This document shows, piece after piece, positions 21,741 through 33,769 of a DNA stretch of 64,000 nt (position 1 is its first letter; every line of letters starts with the position of its first letter). Source of the stretch: Diphasiastrum complanatum (taxonomy: Eukaryota > Streptophyta > Lycopodiopsida > Lycopodiales > Lycopodiaceae); the NCBI GenBank assembly GCA_029204225.1, contig CM055106.1:33946361-34010360 (forward strand), given 5' to 3'. A program made the translations under genes and the position numbers. The notes under the pieces are model-generated. The model had not been told where the DNA came from. It saw only the letters and a list, made by a program, of their open reading frames with translations, and did not search any database.

Positions 21741-24700
21741 TCGAAATTCAAATTGAGTCCGTTCAAATTAATTTGTAGCTAAGATCCTTTAATTTCTAGC
21801 TCGACCACCTTTTGAATGCAAGGATCTTCAAGAGACAACCAAGGGTTTCATTGATGCAAGAATCTTGCAGGCTAAGGCAGACAAAATACAGGACTGAACA
21901 AAGAATTTTCATGAGCAATCCATTCCTGAACTCTAAGCATTCTTTATATCAAAATTCTATCTCCCAATCTCTTCGTGCAAAAATGGACACAAGTAGTTCA
22001 CCCATACAAGACAACCATGATCAAAATGTGCAAGCCAACTTCAAACTATTACCCTAACCTCAAGTATGTTCCATGATAATAAGCGTCTAGCAACTTTTGA
22101 ATATGACTTTTGTGATGGCTTAATCGCATAGACTCCATGTTGTGATTGTGTCTTCGACTAGCAAATAAATGAGTCCTTGATATTCATTATTGAGTGACGA
22201 AATTTTTGTGCTTTCTTGACCTTTGAAGCTGGCACATCATCTACAGTCAATCTGACTACACTTTGTGCCATTCTTGCTTTCTTGATTAGATGTCAAAACC
22301 ATGTTATCCAAAGAGAACTATAGTAAATCCCCTCTATCTAGTCTCCCCTTATATTTGATTCCAAAACCAAATCATACTAAAGTGAGCTATCAAGTTCTTT
22401 AGCAACAAATCTTATGCTAAGGTAAGGGGCCAGGGCAAAGATACGGTCTAATTCCATGCTAAATAAAACTAATATTTTATATCAAGCATAAACAAGATTG
22501 GAAATTTTTAACATGTACTCCTTGAGTGCTAGCACCACATGCAACAATACTAACCAATTTCAATCTTAATCATGCATGTACAATGCCCACAATGATTTTT
22601 CAACATTCTATTGTGATCTATTTATGACAAGTGACCAAAACCACAAAACTAATCAAACTCAGCAACCTGCAAAATATTTTCCCTCAAAAATTTAAAAAAG
22701 ATCCAAACTAATCAAAACTAGGCAAGAACATAAACATTTATCCTCAAGGCAAAGAACTCTAGCAAAAAGAACTTGTTCATTATCTATGAAAGTTTAAAGT
22801 ACATCCTTCTTGATAAGCCAAACTATTCTTAGAAAGTTTTTCCAAGCTATATGCAAAGAAGCTTTTCCGTTGATGACAACTAAAACTTTACAAGGGGCTA
22901 ATTTTTCACTGTTATTCATAGTAATTCAACTTGTGTATTTGTACTAGTTAAATTTGATCAATGGAATTTTATGGTAAGTTTTGCTAAGTTGATACAATTA
23001 AATGTGGATGTGCATGACATGCATGAAGTTTTTGAAGGAGCCAAAATATTTCGGAAACCAAGAACTGATAAATTACTTGTATAGCAGTTGTGTTCAATAA
23101 TTCATAAAAATGGCCCCCAAGGCTACGAACAAATAAGTCCTCAAAAAGGCCTTGCAACATTTTTCGAGTGCTAGTAGTTGGGAAATTGGGTGTGAGAACA
23201 AGAAGCTCCCAAGACTAGGAAGTTTGACCTACATGACACAGAATTTTTTGACAGCGCAAAGCCAACCAAAAATCCCTACTTCCTCGTAAAAAAAAATTCT
23301 TAAAAAAATTACATTTCACCATTCAGCTTGCTCACAACCTAGCTAAATACAAAGAATTAGCACAAACCTGCGGGTTGTAACTTGGATCGTGGATGAATAT
23401 CTTCACATGGTTCATTGATCCAACCAACTAACCGTGTGCCATTTCACAACATAACTCATACATACAGAAGTCCCAGCCAAAGAGCACATGAAAGTGATCT
23501 CTTCGACATGCTAATTAGCATACATGCACATGTAAACTTACATGTGTGGCCCTTAAAGCCTGCTTAGTAGGGTGGAACTTGCTGTCAAAAGGGAGAGGAG
23601 ATTTGCTGCAAGAAAGAGCCATACATGCTGAAAGATTGGCTGCACTGCCCAGAAAGGGTCCTACTCAATATCAGGCAGAGAAATCAGCCTGCTGCCAAAG
23701 AGAAAAACTACCTGGCTGCTTTGGAGAAAATCAATATACTTTTAACAGGAGGAGCTTGCCGTGTTGTTCTGAAAGAAGAGACTCAATTTACATGATTGAA
23801 TTTTCAAAATTTCAATCTCCATGGAATTGTGAACTATTAACTGAACACAGCCTATTTCCAGGAAAAAAACACTGAAAAATCAACCTAGCTAGCATCTTCC
23901 AAGTTGGAGGAGAAAATTAAGGATCGGTGGGTTGCCAACCAATCACTTCTCGATTCCTTTAAGCAAAAAGTGTCCTGCCGTCTTATGAAACTTCCTAAGG
24001 ATAAAAGCATCACAGGCATTGTGAATTATGCGCTTGGAAAGTTTTGGGAAGACTCACAAGCAACCATGTTGTTAGTTTGGGTTCTCAAGCTTCTATTTGC
24101 CAAGATTTATCGTATCTAGTGAGTAGATCTAGTTGCATTTTTGTTAGGATTGTTGTGTTAGCAAACATCTTTTGTGAAGAAAGTTACAGCTCAAAAGCGC
24201 GTCTACAAAATATTGTTAGCTCTGATAGTAGGCATACTCTCCATACATTAATTTACATTCTTTCTGCTTTGTTCAACAGTTTACAGTGAAAAATCTTCAT
24301 TGAAGGCCCAAGAGTGTGTCTTTCATCAGATGACTACATGGAACCTACTAAAACATGAAAAAGATTTATATAACTCTACAAAGCAGCATAAAAAAAAAGA
24401 GTTAAGACACCTTACTCCATACATGAGAGCTACAATTGAGACAATAACTAACTCGATAAACTAGTAGTATCCTATGGAAGACTTTGGAGAAGAAAATGCG
24501 CTCACGAGCAGTCTTATTACTTCAGATAAACTGCATTCTCTGGATATGGAACTTTTTATGAGTTGAGAATAAAAAGGTTCTGATTTAGTGCTTGGGATAA
24601 CTCCTCCAGCTGTGGAAGCATGAGCAATTGCCTGTGTAGAAACAGATTGCTACTACAAAACAGGAAAGAGCCTAGTGTGATGCTCATGTGACATGTACAG

Positions 24701-25577
24701 CTGAGAACTTTGGATATTCAAATATGTGATCAAGACCTATTGTAGTGACCAACTCCTCCACCAATTGTCGTGAGACCGATGCGAATAAAATCCTTTTTGC
24801 ATTAGAAAACTGTGGAAGCACTAGGTCAACCATCAGACGAGGGAATTTGGCCAACACAGAAGTTATACAGAAGGATGGATGACCTGCTCCCTAATTGTAT
24901 GCAAGCATTGGCCTTTCGATTTCCTGCACAAGAGGACAACTACAACCACTTGTCGGGGGCACTGTAGTCAACAAAGATTCCATCCAAAGAAGGCATCCAC
25001 TTCAACCACTCTTTACAGTTTTGGTTCAAAAGTGACTCCATACTGAAGTGAATATGATCAAATACATGATGCCACCTAGTCAATTGGCATGTTAACGGTG
25101 ATTTCTCAAACGTTATGCAGAGGGGCATCGCATTGACTTCAAAACTGAGAAGTTAAGTCGGACTAATACACAGTGCTGCCTGCTTGATCAGGGCACAGGC
25201 ATTAGCAGTGATCTTTCAAATGTAAAGGACTAGTTCAATTGCCAAATGACCACCAATAGAATTGACCTCGCAAAACTTTTGTTTCTCTTTACATAGTTTG
25301 ATCACGTCCGTTGTATGTTTTTCAAATAAAAAACTCAAGAAACTGTCAGGTAGACCAACAATGGAGATTTTTAATGATATCAATGCTAGAATAGAATATA
25401 CATCTGTCGTGAATCGATTATCAGAGTAACAAACTCATGAAACCCAATTCATCCATCTAAGGTAATAGATTCTCCAGATTTTGCAATCCTGATACTCTGC
25501 AGACGTAAAACAAAAAAAAATATTTTCTAAACCTTTGAAAATATAGAGACCGAGATCTATCAACTCGGAACAGTTAC

Positions 25578-25755
25578 CCTTATCAATGTGCAAAAGCTGA
25601 AGGTTGAGGTAAAAAAGTAGTACTGGCCTTGAGGTAGCAAAGCTTGAGGCTGCTGAGTAAAGAGGTTCTGGACGTAGAGTTTCTCTTGGATGTCCTCCAC
25701 CGGCTACATTGCCTGCACTTGTGTTGCCACCCCCGGCAGGAGAGTACCTGTGCAT
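25578..25755 (-). CDS. MED12: MED12 first coding exon
   Basis: The exon starts ATG CAC AGG TAC (MHRYSPAGGG), like MQRYHAA in Arabidopsis MED12, and continues with a Gly/Ser-rich stretch, then RETLRPEPLYSAAS and SRP. The N-terminus of plant MED12 is disordered and of similar composition, and no signal peptide is seen or expected for a nuclear protein. The 3' end is uncertain. A good donor (AAGG|GTAACT) ends the exon at 25578, but a weaker one (GGCCA|GTACTA) at 25624 would stop right after SRP, where the family continues RPPPLTPYK. Neither joins the LGPAEF exon in phase, which is why I suspect an unseen small exon. Confidence 0.75.
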
Positions 25756-27500
25756 CTCTTCCTAAACATGCAGGCATGCTGCAACCCTTCCACTGCTATA
25801 CACAATGAGTAACCCCAAAATTCTCCCAATGTGCAAACTTTCAAGTTTCCCTTTCACAGTGATTGTTTTGACATAATTAAGAAGGTCCATGTTCCATGCC
25901 GTCATTCAAAGACTTTTCAGCAGCTAGTACAATAGATGGTCATCATACTAGAAAGTGCCTGCCAAAGCCCAAATTACCTCGAAACACGTAGTAATCAGCG
26001 ATTTCGTCGTCGTGGTTAAGCAGAAAAGCATAACCATTCCCTGTCCTAAAATAGGAAGGAGTTAGGTCCAAAACAAAAGCTGGCTTCTCCACAGTACCCC
26101 CACGGGCTTTTGACTCGTAAAACCAGCGTAGAGAATTAGCTGTCCCAGCAATAATACCTGTATAATGCCTTAGGTTTTTTGCCCGAGGGTCGGACTGCCT
26201 CTCTGGAATAATCTAAAAAACCTTCATCCACGAGGCATGCCCATTTCTATCATATATAGCACAGACTTTTAAAACAGAGGCAGGTTAACTTGTGCTTTAG
26301 GCTATAGAGTATCCTCATTAGCTCCCAGAAAACGAGCCAAGCACGAGAGGTAGACAGCTGCTATTTGTCGACTGGTTCCACCATAAGCTAGACATTACAC
26401 ATCGAGGGGCTTTAAATATTCTATTCAGAACCTGCTCGATACAACCCTTAGTCTCTATTATCTGCAGAAAACGTGACAGTAACAGTAGCTCAATTAAAAA
26501 AAGATGGAAATCAGTTCTTACTTCAAAAAAGAGGTCAACTTAAGATTTGAAAATTTTCACCATCATCACACTACAATTAAGAACTTACTGGTCACAATCC
26601 CCTAAGCCCAAGAAATTCTGCAACAGCTTGATATTAACAGATCTCTCAGCCAGGTGATGAAAATACAGCTCGATGGATCTAGCCGACGACCAAAGTTAAT
26701 TGTCCCGCAAAGAAATTCTGCTCAAAAAATGCTCATCTATCAGCTCAAAAGAGTCTTATTTTCCTCTTTCACTAACATACACCAGTTGCAATGACGCTTC
26801 TAAATTCCTGTACTTTTTTTTTGTAGAGGGTGCCCCAGCTTTAAAAGCTCAAACCTGCAATACATATTTTCTTTGAGATAAGAATGCCAAAATATACCTC
26901 ATCCTCTTCATTCAACCTATTCAAATGTTTTTGTAGCCAAACTTGGAATTTCTCTTCTCAATTTGCACGCAAATATAGCAGGTTTGAAAAACTATGCTAT
27001 TCCAAAGGGCTCTTGCTTCAGCTATCCTACCCAAACAACTAACTGACCGAGTCAACCCTTTCACAGCATATGCAATAGCCTGTGAGTGCTTGACAAAATA
27101 TCTGCCTAGTAGAGGCAAATAGCCTGCGAGCAAAGGGGATGCCTTCACAGAATAGAATACTAAATGCCTCAAACCCTCGGTAAGATTTATTCCCTCACAA
27201 ACGGACATCATACACGAGATCCCGTAATTTTACAGTACGGCAGCGCTTCGATTTTTCACTGATTGAAGCCTGTAAGTCTGCTCATCCCTCATTTCTGAAA
27301 AAAACAGTCTCTGATAACAAACTCAACAAAATTCCTGTTGCGAATCTGACAAGCTGGCTGCTGTATTCTATAATCCCGCCGGGAAGCTCTCTGCCTTGCC
27401 ACCACTAAATATGCTGCGCTTCCTCAACCCTAGGGACAAAAATCCGTGTACTCCATAGGAACTCCAGCATCCTCGCAGCCTCCTGTGAGCTCAAATCGCG
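25756..27500 (-). other. MED12 5' region, leader and/or leader intron
   Basis: The stretch lies between the CT-rich transcription leader (27.5-27.8 kb) and the ATG exon. No conserved frame is seen. A 96-codon minus-strand frame at 26921-27211 has no recognisable motif and is probably untranslated sequence. Plant MED12 genes may carry a 5'-UTR intron, which would fit this spacing. I could not fix its splice sites. Confidence 0.4.
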
Positions 27501-27519
27501 AGCCAGAAACAGGTCAAAA

Positions 27520-27830
27520 CTAGAATAATGTGTCAGATTCCTTCACAGAAAAGCTCACAAAATCCAGAAAACTTATAAAAATAAGCGCATGCAGGTATCG
27601 AGCCGCAGGTCTGCGGTTAGCGGATGATGAGCGGCAGCAAAAGCGAGCAGGACAATGGCGAAGGGATGCGCGGATCTGAGACGGGATGGATCGTCGAGAG
27701 ATCAGAGGGAGACAGAAAGGAGGAAGGCGAACGAAGAAACAATGACAGAGCGAGCTTTCAAACCCTAAGAAGAAGACGAAGAAGAAAGAGAAGGCTCCAT
27801 TTTCACGGAAACGAATGAAAATAATTAGCC
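27520..27830 (-). promoter_or_regulatory. Putative MED12 5' leader / transcription start region
   Basis: On the minus strand this reads CTTCTCTTTCTTCTTCGTCT, more CT repeats, then TTAGGGTTT (telo-box AAACCCTA at 27760-27767 on the plus strand), then more C/T-rich sequence. CT-rich tracts and telo-boxes right at the start of plant transcripts are common in housekeeping genes. No clear TATA box was found upstream. Confidence 0.5.
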
Positions 27831-27927
27831 CAAAAATAAATTCCCCACACATTTCTATTTTCCGCAATTAACATAAATTCAATATTTCCCCTTACTGTTA
27901 TTCGCGTGGGTGCTAACGGGAAGATTC

Positions 27928-27999
27928 CACGCCCCCCCCCCCCCGCCCCACCTCTCCTACATATGCCCCCAACTCCCCCCCCCCCACCCCCCATCCCAC
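27928..27999. repeat. Poly-C rich tract
   Basis: Runs of 14 and 11 C residues, with further C blocks, lie just upstream of the putative MED12 leader. It is a low-complexity tract, and its length is prone to sequencing error. Confidence 0.8.
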
Positions 28000-28039
28000 A
28001 CACATAGGCCATTTTTTTAATCAATCCCTCCTTTATCAT

Positions 28040-30850
28040 GGAGCAATATACCTATAGATTGTTGTGTTGTAAGTGTGTCGTTCAAGCTCTAAGTGTCTAG
28101 TTTAGGCTCATTGAAAATTTGATCGAGGTTTGGAATAAGTGGTGAGTTGATTAGGACTTCCCCTTCTTTCCTCTATAGCAAAAGTTTTACCTCATTTTCT
28201 CCGCCAACAAAAACATACAAACGAGAAAAATCATGAAAGGTACTAAAGACCTATAAAGGTCCTTGGAAAATCTCTCCTCTATAAAACAGAACATTCTACC
28301 TCTGATTTTGCCCAACAATGAAGACATACAAGAGGGACAAAAAACTAGTAAATTTCTAAAGGTCAATTGTTGAAGTTGAAACACGTTACATCTCTACTAC
28401 ATGAGTTTGAGCACTAAAATTATTCTTTTTTTAAACCATACTACCACTATATATTTGATTTTCTACCTATTTGAATGTTTCTTCAAGTTTAAGTGTTCAC
28501 AAAGCTTATCATCAACTTGGAAAGCACCTTGCAGTGTTTTATGGCTTTGATTGAAGTGTAGCAGGTTTTGTGCAAGTTGTTTTGAGATTTTTCTACGAGC
28601 ATTGCACTTTCTTCATTAATTTCATGGCCCATTGTGGGTCCCCTTGGTCCCTCCTCCCATTAGGCCATGTGATGCCTGTTGCATGGATTTGATGTTCTTG
28701 ATACAATATTAATAAGAGACATTTGATAGTGGTCCATTCATCTCCAACACTAGAGCATTAGATGAAGATGCTCTTAAGAGTGCTTACATGACAAACCCAT
28801 GAGGTAACACGTTGCATGGCTAGTTGAGACTAACTCTTAGTGTTTGTTTCCTTGTATCTCTCGATGCTTGTGAATTGCATAATCTTGCGTCATAAGAGAT
28901 AAAGATCTCAAAAGATAAAGATTTGACGAACATTTAGATTTCATGAGGCTCATGTATTTAGTAGCCTTGCCTTTATCTTTTGCAAGGTCGTGTCTCTAAG
29001 AGCTTTGCCTCGTTAAGGAACTGATCGATGCAAGACCTTGATGCTACTTCCATCTTGTAGAATGACATTCTTTAGCAAGTACTAAAAATGCAAGATAAAT
29101 AGTGTATGCATGTGCAAGGGTGATTTTCCTAAATTGGAATCATATGGAATTTTATTTTATGGATATTCTACTTTCTCCTATAGAATTATATGCTACCTTA
29201 TCTACGATGGCTCTATATTATATGTAAGGACAAGCCAAGCATAGGATCACCTAGATTGAAAGGGCATACTCTAAGTTGCACAGCTAATGGGAAGCCTTGG
29301 AAAAACATACATGATAGCACCCATTCTTAAATAGTAACCTAATTGAGCCAAACACAAATTCCTATGTGGAGGATCATTTGTTATTTGATAGCAAAGTGAG
29401 TGATACGTTTTGCCTTTTGCATGCACTCATAATTTTGTCTTGGGCTTGGGAGTAGCAAATCAAGAATATTGCATTTTGTTGCTAGTAATGAATGTTAGTC
29501 ATATATGCATGACCAAAGGTTGAACCTTTGTGACCATAAAGTGTGTATGCATGCTAACCACCTGCAAGTGGAATAGTTGCATGGTTACTAAGCTCCAAAT
29601 AATGTTTTTTATTTAAAAGCCTATGAAACATTTACATTCTAAAGGTTTAGTACAAGCATTTATGAGCTCTATGTATGAGTCTTTATCATGGGTCATTGTT
29701 TTTTAGATGATGTGGTATTTTGATGGATGTAAACTTTTGATAGGTTATATTACTCCACATTGACAAAATATACACCTCAAACTCTATTCTTTCATAACTT
29801 TTTGATGGATGTGAAATATTACTACATGTTACATACTACATCATAAACAAACTCTCCTCCTAAAGCTCAATCTCTTTATGAAGATTGCTACGCAAAATCA
29901 TGCTATTTTTTACTTTCATTAGCAATAAGCTTGCTAGTACGACATTGTTCACATTATAGTACTTAATCTCACAACTTCCTAAAAACAAATCCTTACTTGA
30001 CCAACTATATATAGAGGTTGCTTAATTTTAGATGCTAAAAGATAACTCGACGGAGCAAAAACTAGTTGACCACTTAGCAACAAATGTCACTTCAAAGTAC
30101 TATATCTTGATGTTTTCCTTAAGTTAAATGAAGCACAATTGAGAAAGGGCAAATACAATGGTTTGTGATGCACAAATTGAATAGTAGACAACCTTTAAAA
30201 ATTAGGAGTATTCTTACACTAATTACTAGAGGCCAAGTCCCCCATGATCTATTATCTCCACTAATCTTCACCAATAGCATGAATGATGTCTTTAACATTT
30301 AGTTTGCTCCTAACACACTTGTGTGCTTTTAGTCAACAGAATGACCAGATGTATAGCATACACAAATGGTTATGCTTGTCTTAATGAAAGCCTCCAAGTG
30401 GCTCCTCTCGTTTTTTTCAAATCTCTAGAGGGATAGAGTATTTCCTCCCTATCTCAAATCTGCCTATAAACTCATCCTCAAGTTTCATGATGGTGTTTGT
30501 TTCTATTTTTTGTTAATTTTTTTGGCCAAATTTTTTGACTGTTAAGCTAGTATGGATAAATCTTGAAGTTGGTTTTCCAAAGGTACTAATTTTATTTCAT
30601 TTGGATTAGTTTTAAGGAAGTTATAATCATTTTAGTGTGGTCAGATAAAAAAAAAAGTTAAGCTTTTCATTTTGAAGTTTCGCATAATACTTTTATAGAA
30701 ACCTCACCCTACCTTCACTTAGCCCTAATCCTACCCTCACCATTTAGATTTAAAAAAATTGAAAAAGAAAATAGAGAAAAGCTATGCCAAAATTTCTAAA
30801 TCTAGTTTTTTTTTAAATACCTAGCCTAAATCTAACTCGATCGTACCCTC
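28040..30850. other. Intergenic AT-rich sequence
   Basis: I see no gene, RNA or clear element ends in these 2.8 kb. Frames are short on both strands. It is probably old decayed repeat. Confidence 0.6.
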
Positions 30851-30879
30851 ATCGGCCACGCCCCTTCCCGTGTAATTCG

Positions 30880-31120
30880 CAATCAAAGTTTTTCCTGGTC
30901 AAAGTCAACGGTCAATCGGATATCGCTTTGGAGCGCGGTTGACCAGTTTGACCTGGTGGAACTGGTCACTCACGCTCCAAATCGATATCAGGTTGACCGT
31001 TGACCGATCGCCCAAAACTTTGACTGAGAATAACTTTTTAAATGTAGTTGGGTGTCATTAGAAAGCTCTCGTCGAGGGCTTTCTAATGGCATTATAATTG
31101 TGTCAATCCGAGCTATCGTT
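30880..31120. repeat. Palindromic repeat, word GGTCAAC / GTTGACC
   Basis: GTCAACGGTCAATCGGATAT... (30904-30935) is mirrored by 30973-31005 as an imperfect inverted repeat of about 32 bp around a spacer that itself holds GTTGACC, TTTGACC and CTGGTCAC words. A second hairpin follows at 31057-31087: ATTAGAAAGCTCTC, 3-base loop, GAGGGCTTTCTAAT (13 of 14 paired), then ATTATAATTGTGT. The phrases GAAAGCTCT, TCGAGGG and ATTATAATTGTGT also occur in the 6557 element, in the same order. Confidence 0.6.
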
Positions 31121-31530
31121 CAAAAGTTATATAGTTTCTATTTGAGCTGCATACTATACTACAAAAAAAAAATGGCTTATTTATGGGCTACCCACGAAGC
31201 AGAATTACATTTTTCTTTTTAAGAAAATAAATATATTTGAAGGAGCTACGTTACGTAGATTTCAAATTGGAGCATTTTGATTGGTCCATGTGTAAGAATC
31301 TTTTGAAAAAATAAAATAAAAAGTATCTTTTTGGAGGGGCCCTTTTGCGCTCAAAATTTCTCTAATGTTTTTGTTGTTGATCTTGCTTATGATCAAAACT
31401 TAGTGATTTATGCAATTCTAGCATGTATAAATTGATGATTTCTATCTTGTAGCTAAACCTAGATGTGCATCCAAATTTGGTCAAGATCTTGTTGATCCAT
31501 TAAGTATGTTTTGGATCTATTTTTTTCACA

Positions 31531-31544
31531 TGGTATTAGAGCAG
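31531..31544 (+). mobile_element. Copia-type primer binding site
   Basis: TGGTATTAGAGCAG directly after TTTTTTCACA resembles the initiator-Met tRNA site TGGTATCAGAGCCC used by plant copia elements, preceded by an LTR ending in CA. The LTR start was not located. The downstream 125 bp are cut by the LTR at 31670. Confidence 0.5.
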
Positions 31545-31669
31545 CTTGTAGCTCAAAGTTAGAGTATTTGCCAAATCTAGAGGTGGATTTGAGGGCGCCA
31601 TAAATTCTATGTGGATTTGGAGGTATTTCTAGCTCAAATCATGCATTTTCAAGTATAAAAAGTGGATCT

Positions 31670-32095
31670 TGTTAAAATTACGTTAGGATCTAATGCAGTA
31701 TACATATCACATTAATCAATCACAAGCTGTCAAAGATGGCACAGCAAAACTTAATTGTATAACAAAGAAAACTGTACATATAATATATTCACAAACTGCA
31801 TGAAAAGACGGGTATCCTAAAATTGGCCTACCACCTACCCTTGAGGCATGCCCCCAAGTATAGCAAGACTGTAAATAACTTTGTACATGCTAATTTTTCC
31901 TATTTGTGGCTACTCGGCTGATCAAAGTAGTCGTCTACGGGATTAGTGCCTGATCGATATATCCATAGCGGGTCACATCTCGAACATAACCGAATGCAGC
32001 AAATCTTAATAATCAATGTACACTAATTACATTATCACATTCTGAGCTTCTTAAATGAATCAGATCAAAATTGGTTTCTAACACTCTCCCTCAAA
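31670..32095 (-). mobile_element. Copia LTR (minus) with polypurine tract
   Basis: Read on the minus strand, the LTR starts TGTTAGAAACC at 32083 and ends TTTTAACA at 31670 (414 bp, TGTTA...TAACA ends). The sequence immediately before it, TTTTGAGGGAGAG (32084-32096), is a typical polypurine tract, which makes this a 3' LTR of a minus-strand element. The pol of that element is not recognisable to the right, and the mate LTR is not in the window. Confidence 0.65.
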
Positions 32096-32505
32096 AGGTG
32101 TCCTTCCATCCAATATAGCACTCAGCCGCCTATTGCATAGAAAGTTAGCACACAACAAGCGAGTTATACCATAGCAAGAGAAGATGTATTGCTGCTCGAG
32201 TGCCAAAGAGATTTGGAGATGGCACAACAGTTACACAAAGAGCTTAATACATGAAGTCTTTTTCTTTTATATCATGTTGCAGATTATGTGATGTTGAGTT
32301 TTATATGTGATGATGCTTATTCTATCTCACTGAAATATATTTTGAATCAACATTTGGTTTTGAAATATGAAGTGAAGATCATCAACTCAACGAATGAAAA
32401 AATATCTCTACTTGTGACGAAGATCTTCGACACGAAAATATTCTTTTATATGGAATGAATAATTCTCGAAACGAAAACATTCTATTCACGAGGACGTTTC
32501 ACATT

Positions 32506-32766
32506 TGAGGAGGGGGATATGTGATACCACATATTTATATATCTACTCAAAAATGGCAATATATACTTAAAAATGAGGATATGCGCTAGACAAATATATA
32601 TTATGAAGAAGCCTATATCATTTTTCGGAAGTGATTGCTAAGGACCTATCTTTTACGTAAGGACAAGACCTCCTGAAATGAAACGACGCTTGTAATATGA
32701 AGTGACGAGATTTGTATCGTCACACTGAACCATCAATTGTACAATTTACTTGTAACATATACGTTA
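32506..32766 (+). mobile_element. Polypurine tract and truncated 3' LTR (plus)
   Basis: GAGGAGGGGGATA (32507-32519) followed by TGTGATACCACATATTT is a classical plus-strand polypurine tract and LTR start. The LTR-like sequence stops at about 32766, where a minus-strand copia fragment begins, so it is truncated. The preceding 300 bp look like the decayed end of a pol or spacer. Confidence 0.55.
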
Positions 32767-33291
32767 ACTAGAATTTGTAGATGGAGCGATGCACCAAGAA
32801 TTTCAAGTGGTGTGTTTGTGTGTTCCATACAGAGGATAAAGGATTGATGCTAGTTAAGGATCTTGGAAGACCAATCACAACTTGCTTAATAGGCATTACC
32901 TCCAATGACTTGAAGTTGAGGTGCCCCATCCTTTTATGCCAAACCTCTTGAATAGGTATCTGCTCACTTGCCACACATCCAACTTGGTTAGCAATAACAC
33001 AAGCATCTAATTTGAAGAGCTTCTCTTGTCTTTTACCTTTCGCAATCAAGATATCCTTCCTTTTGATCATGCAAGCATCTCCATCAAACTCAACTTTGAA
33101 ACCTTTACTTAGCAATTGACTCACACTAAGTAAATTCTTGGTAATGGAAGGTATGAACAAAACTCAAATGAACATTCCTATTTATAGAGAGAGAAATAGT
33201 AATTGTGCCAATCTCTTTGATTGACCATCATTGGTCGTGTAGATCACCTTCTTGTCATTTTCATATGCCAACAAGGAAGTGAAGTACTCCT
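32767..33291 (-). pseudogene. Copia pol fragment: protease end to pre-integrase
   Basis: The minus-strand frame encodes the end of the protease region (SITKNLLSVSQLLSKGFKVE) and a GAG-pre-integrase zinc motif (VWHKRMGHLNFKSLEV). It closely matches the same segment of the 44.9-46.4-kb copia ORF, so both belong to one family. The right side fades into frameshifted protease (33160-33291) and is cut by the LTR at 33292. The left side is cut near 32767. Only a fragment survives. Confidence 0.85.
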
Positions 33292-33769
33292 TGTAAAGAC
33301 CCTAAAGGATTGCCCCTAAGATAAGGATAGGAGAACACAATAAGAGAGACTATGGAACCAAACCGCCCAACCAATCCTAGATCAAACCTGGATCTAGACC
33401 TCAAGCCATGCCATGTGAAGCAAGAGGAGAAGAGAGAAACTGGAAACCTAAACCCAATATGTCGACGAGAGAATCCCTACCTCATTATATAGAGAGAGTA
33501 GAGTCTTGTATGAAACCATGCAACCCCCATGCATGTCAACTATAAATAGATCACATCTCTTCATGCAGTCCTCTTGCCTATATCCATCACACGTACGTGC
33601 AATACTCCATATGTCTCAATTAGAGTGTCTGGGTCCTCTCAAGATAATTAGTCACAAAGTGGCCTTGACATGGAATTAAATCATGGTGTGACCAACAATC
33701 TCGAATACTAGAGGGCCGGTCTACCATATTAGGACTATTCCAGGTCCTTAACCGAATATGGCCATGACA
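33292..33769 (-). mobile_element. LTR (minus), 478 bp
   Basis: On the minus strand it starts TGTCATGGCC at 33769, after the purine tract TTTAAGAAGGGAAAAA, and ends CTTTACA at 33292. It contains a TATAAATAG motif at 33541-33549 that is TATA-like in either reading. The start is well supported and the end less so. It has landed inside the copia protease fragment on its left. No second copy is seen in the window. Confidence 0.6.

Larger units (their letters stand above)
14988..25577 (-). other. MED12 intron(s), about 10.6 kb, missing exon inside
   Basis: This stretch separates the first coding exon from the LGPAEF exon. Phase shows that at least one more exon, or a different first-exon donor, is needed: the conserved plant block LTPYKLKC-KEPLN is absent from the visible exons, and I could not find it in this interval by eye. 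The interval holds small palindromic elements (15.57, 17.02 kb), an 81-bp duplication, the hAT remnant (19.5-21.7 kb) and otherwise AT-rich sequence with nothing recognisable (about 22-25.4 kb). Confidence 0.7.
1..27830 (-). other. MED12: MED12 gene (Mediator kinase-module subunit), 5' part
   Basis: This is the whole visible transcription unit. It runs right to left from a CT-rich leader near 27.8 kb to the left edge, where an exon is cut. MED12 joins MED13, cyclin C and CDK8 in the detachable kinase module of nuclear Mediator, which mostly represses and times RNA polymerase II transcription; the Arabidopsis gene is known as CCT/CRP/GCT. Eight coding exons were placed by similarity to the plant protein and by GT-AG junctions, and they read in order and in frame from exon to exon apart from one gap after the first. 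The visible exons correspond to about the first 55-60% of the roughly 2,200-residue plant protein. Introns are about 100, 121, 203 and 220 bp, then 2.0, 3.9, 4.5 and 10.6 kb. The long ones carry mobile elements. The ID rests on recalled family sequence, not a search, but many motifs agree. Confidence 0.93.

Noticed and set aside
26921-27211. 96-codon minus-strand frame in the MED12 5' region
   Set aside because: No recognisable domain, and it sits between leader and ATG exon; more likely untranslated.
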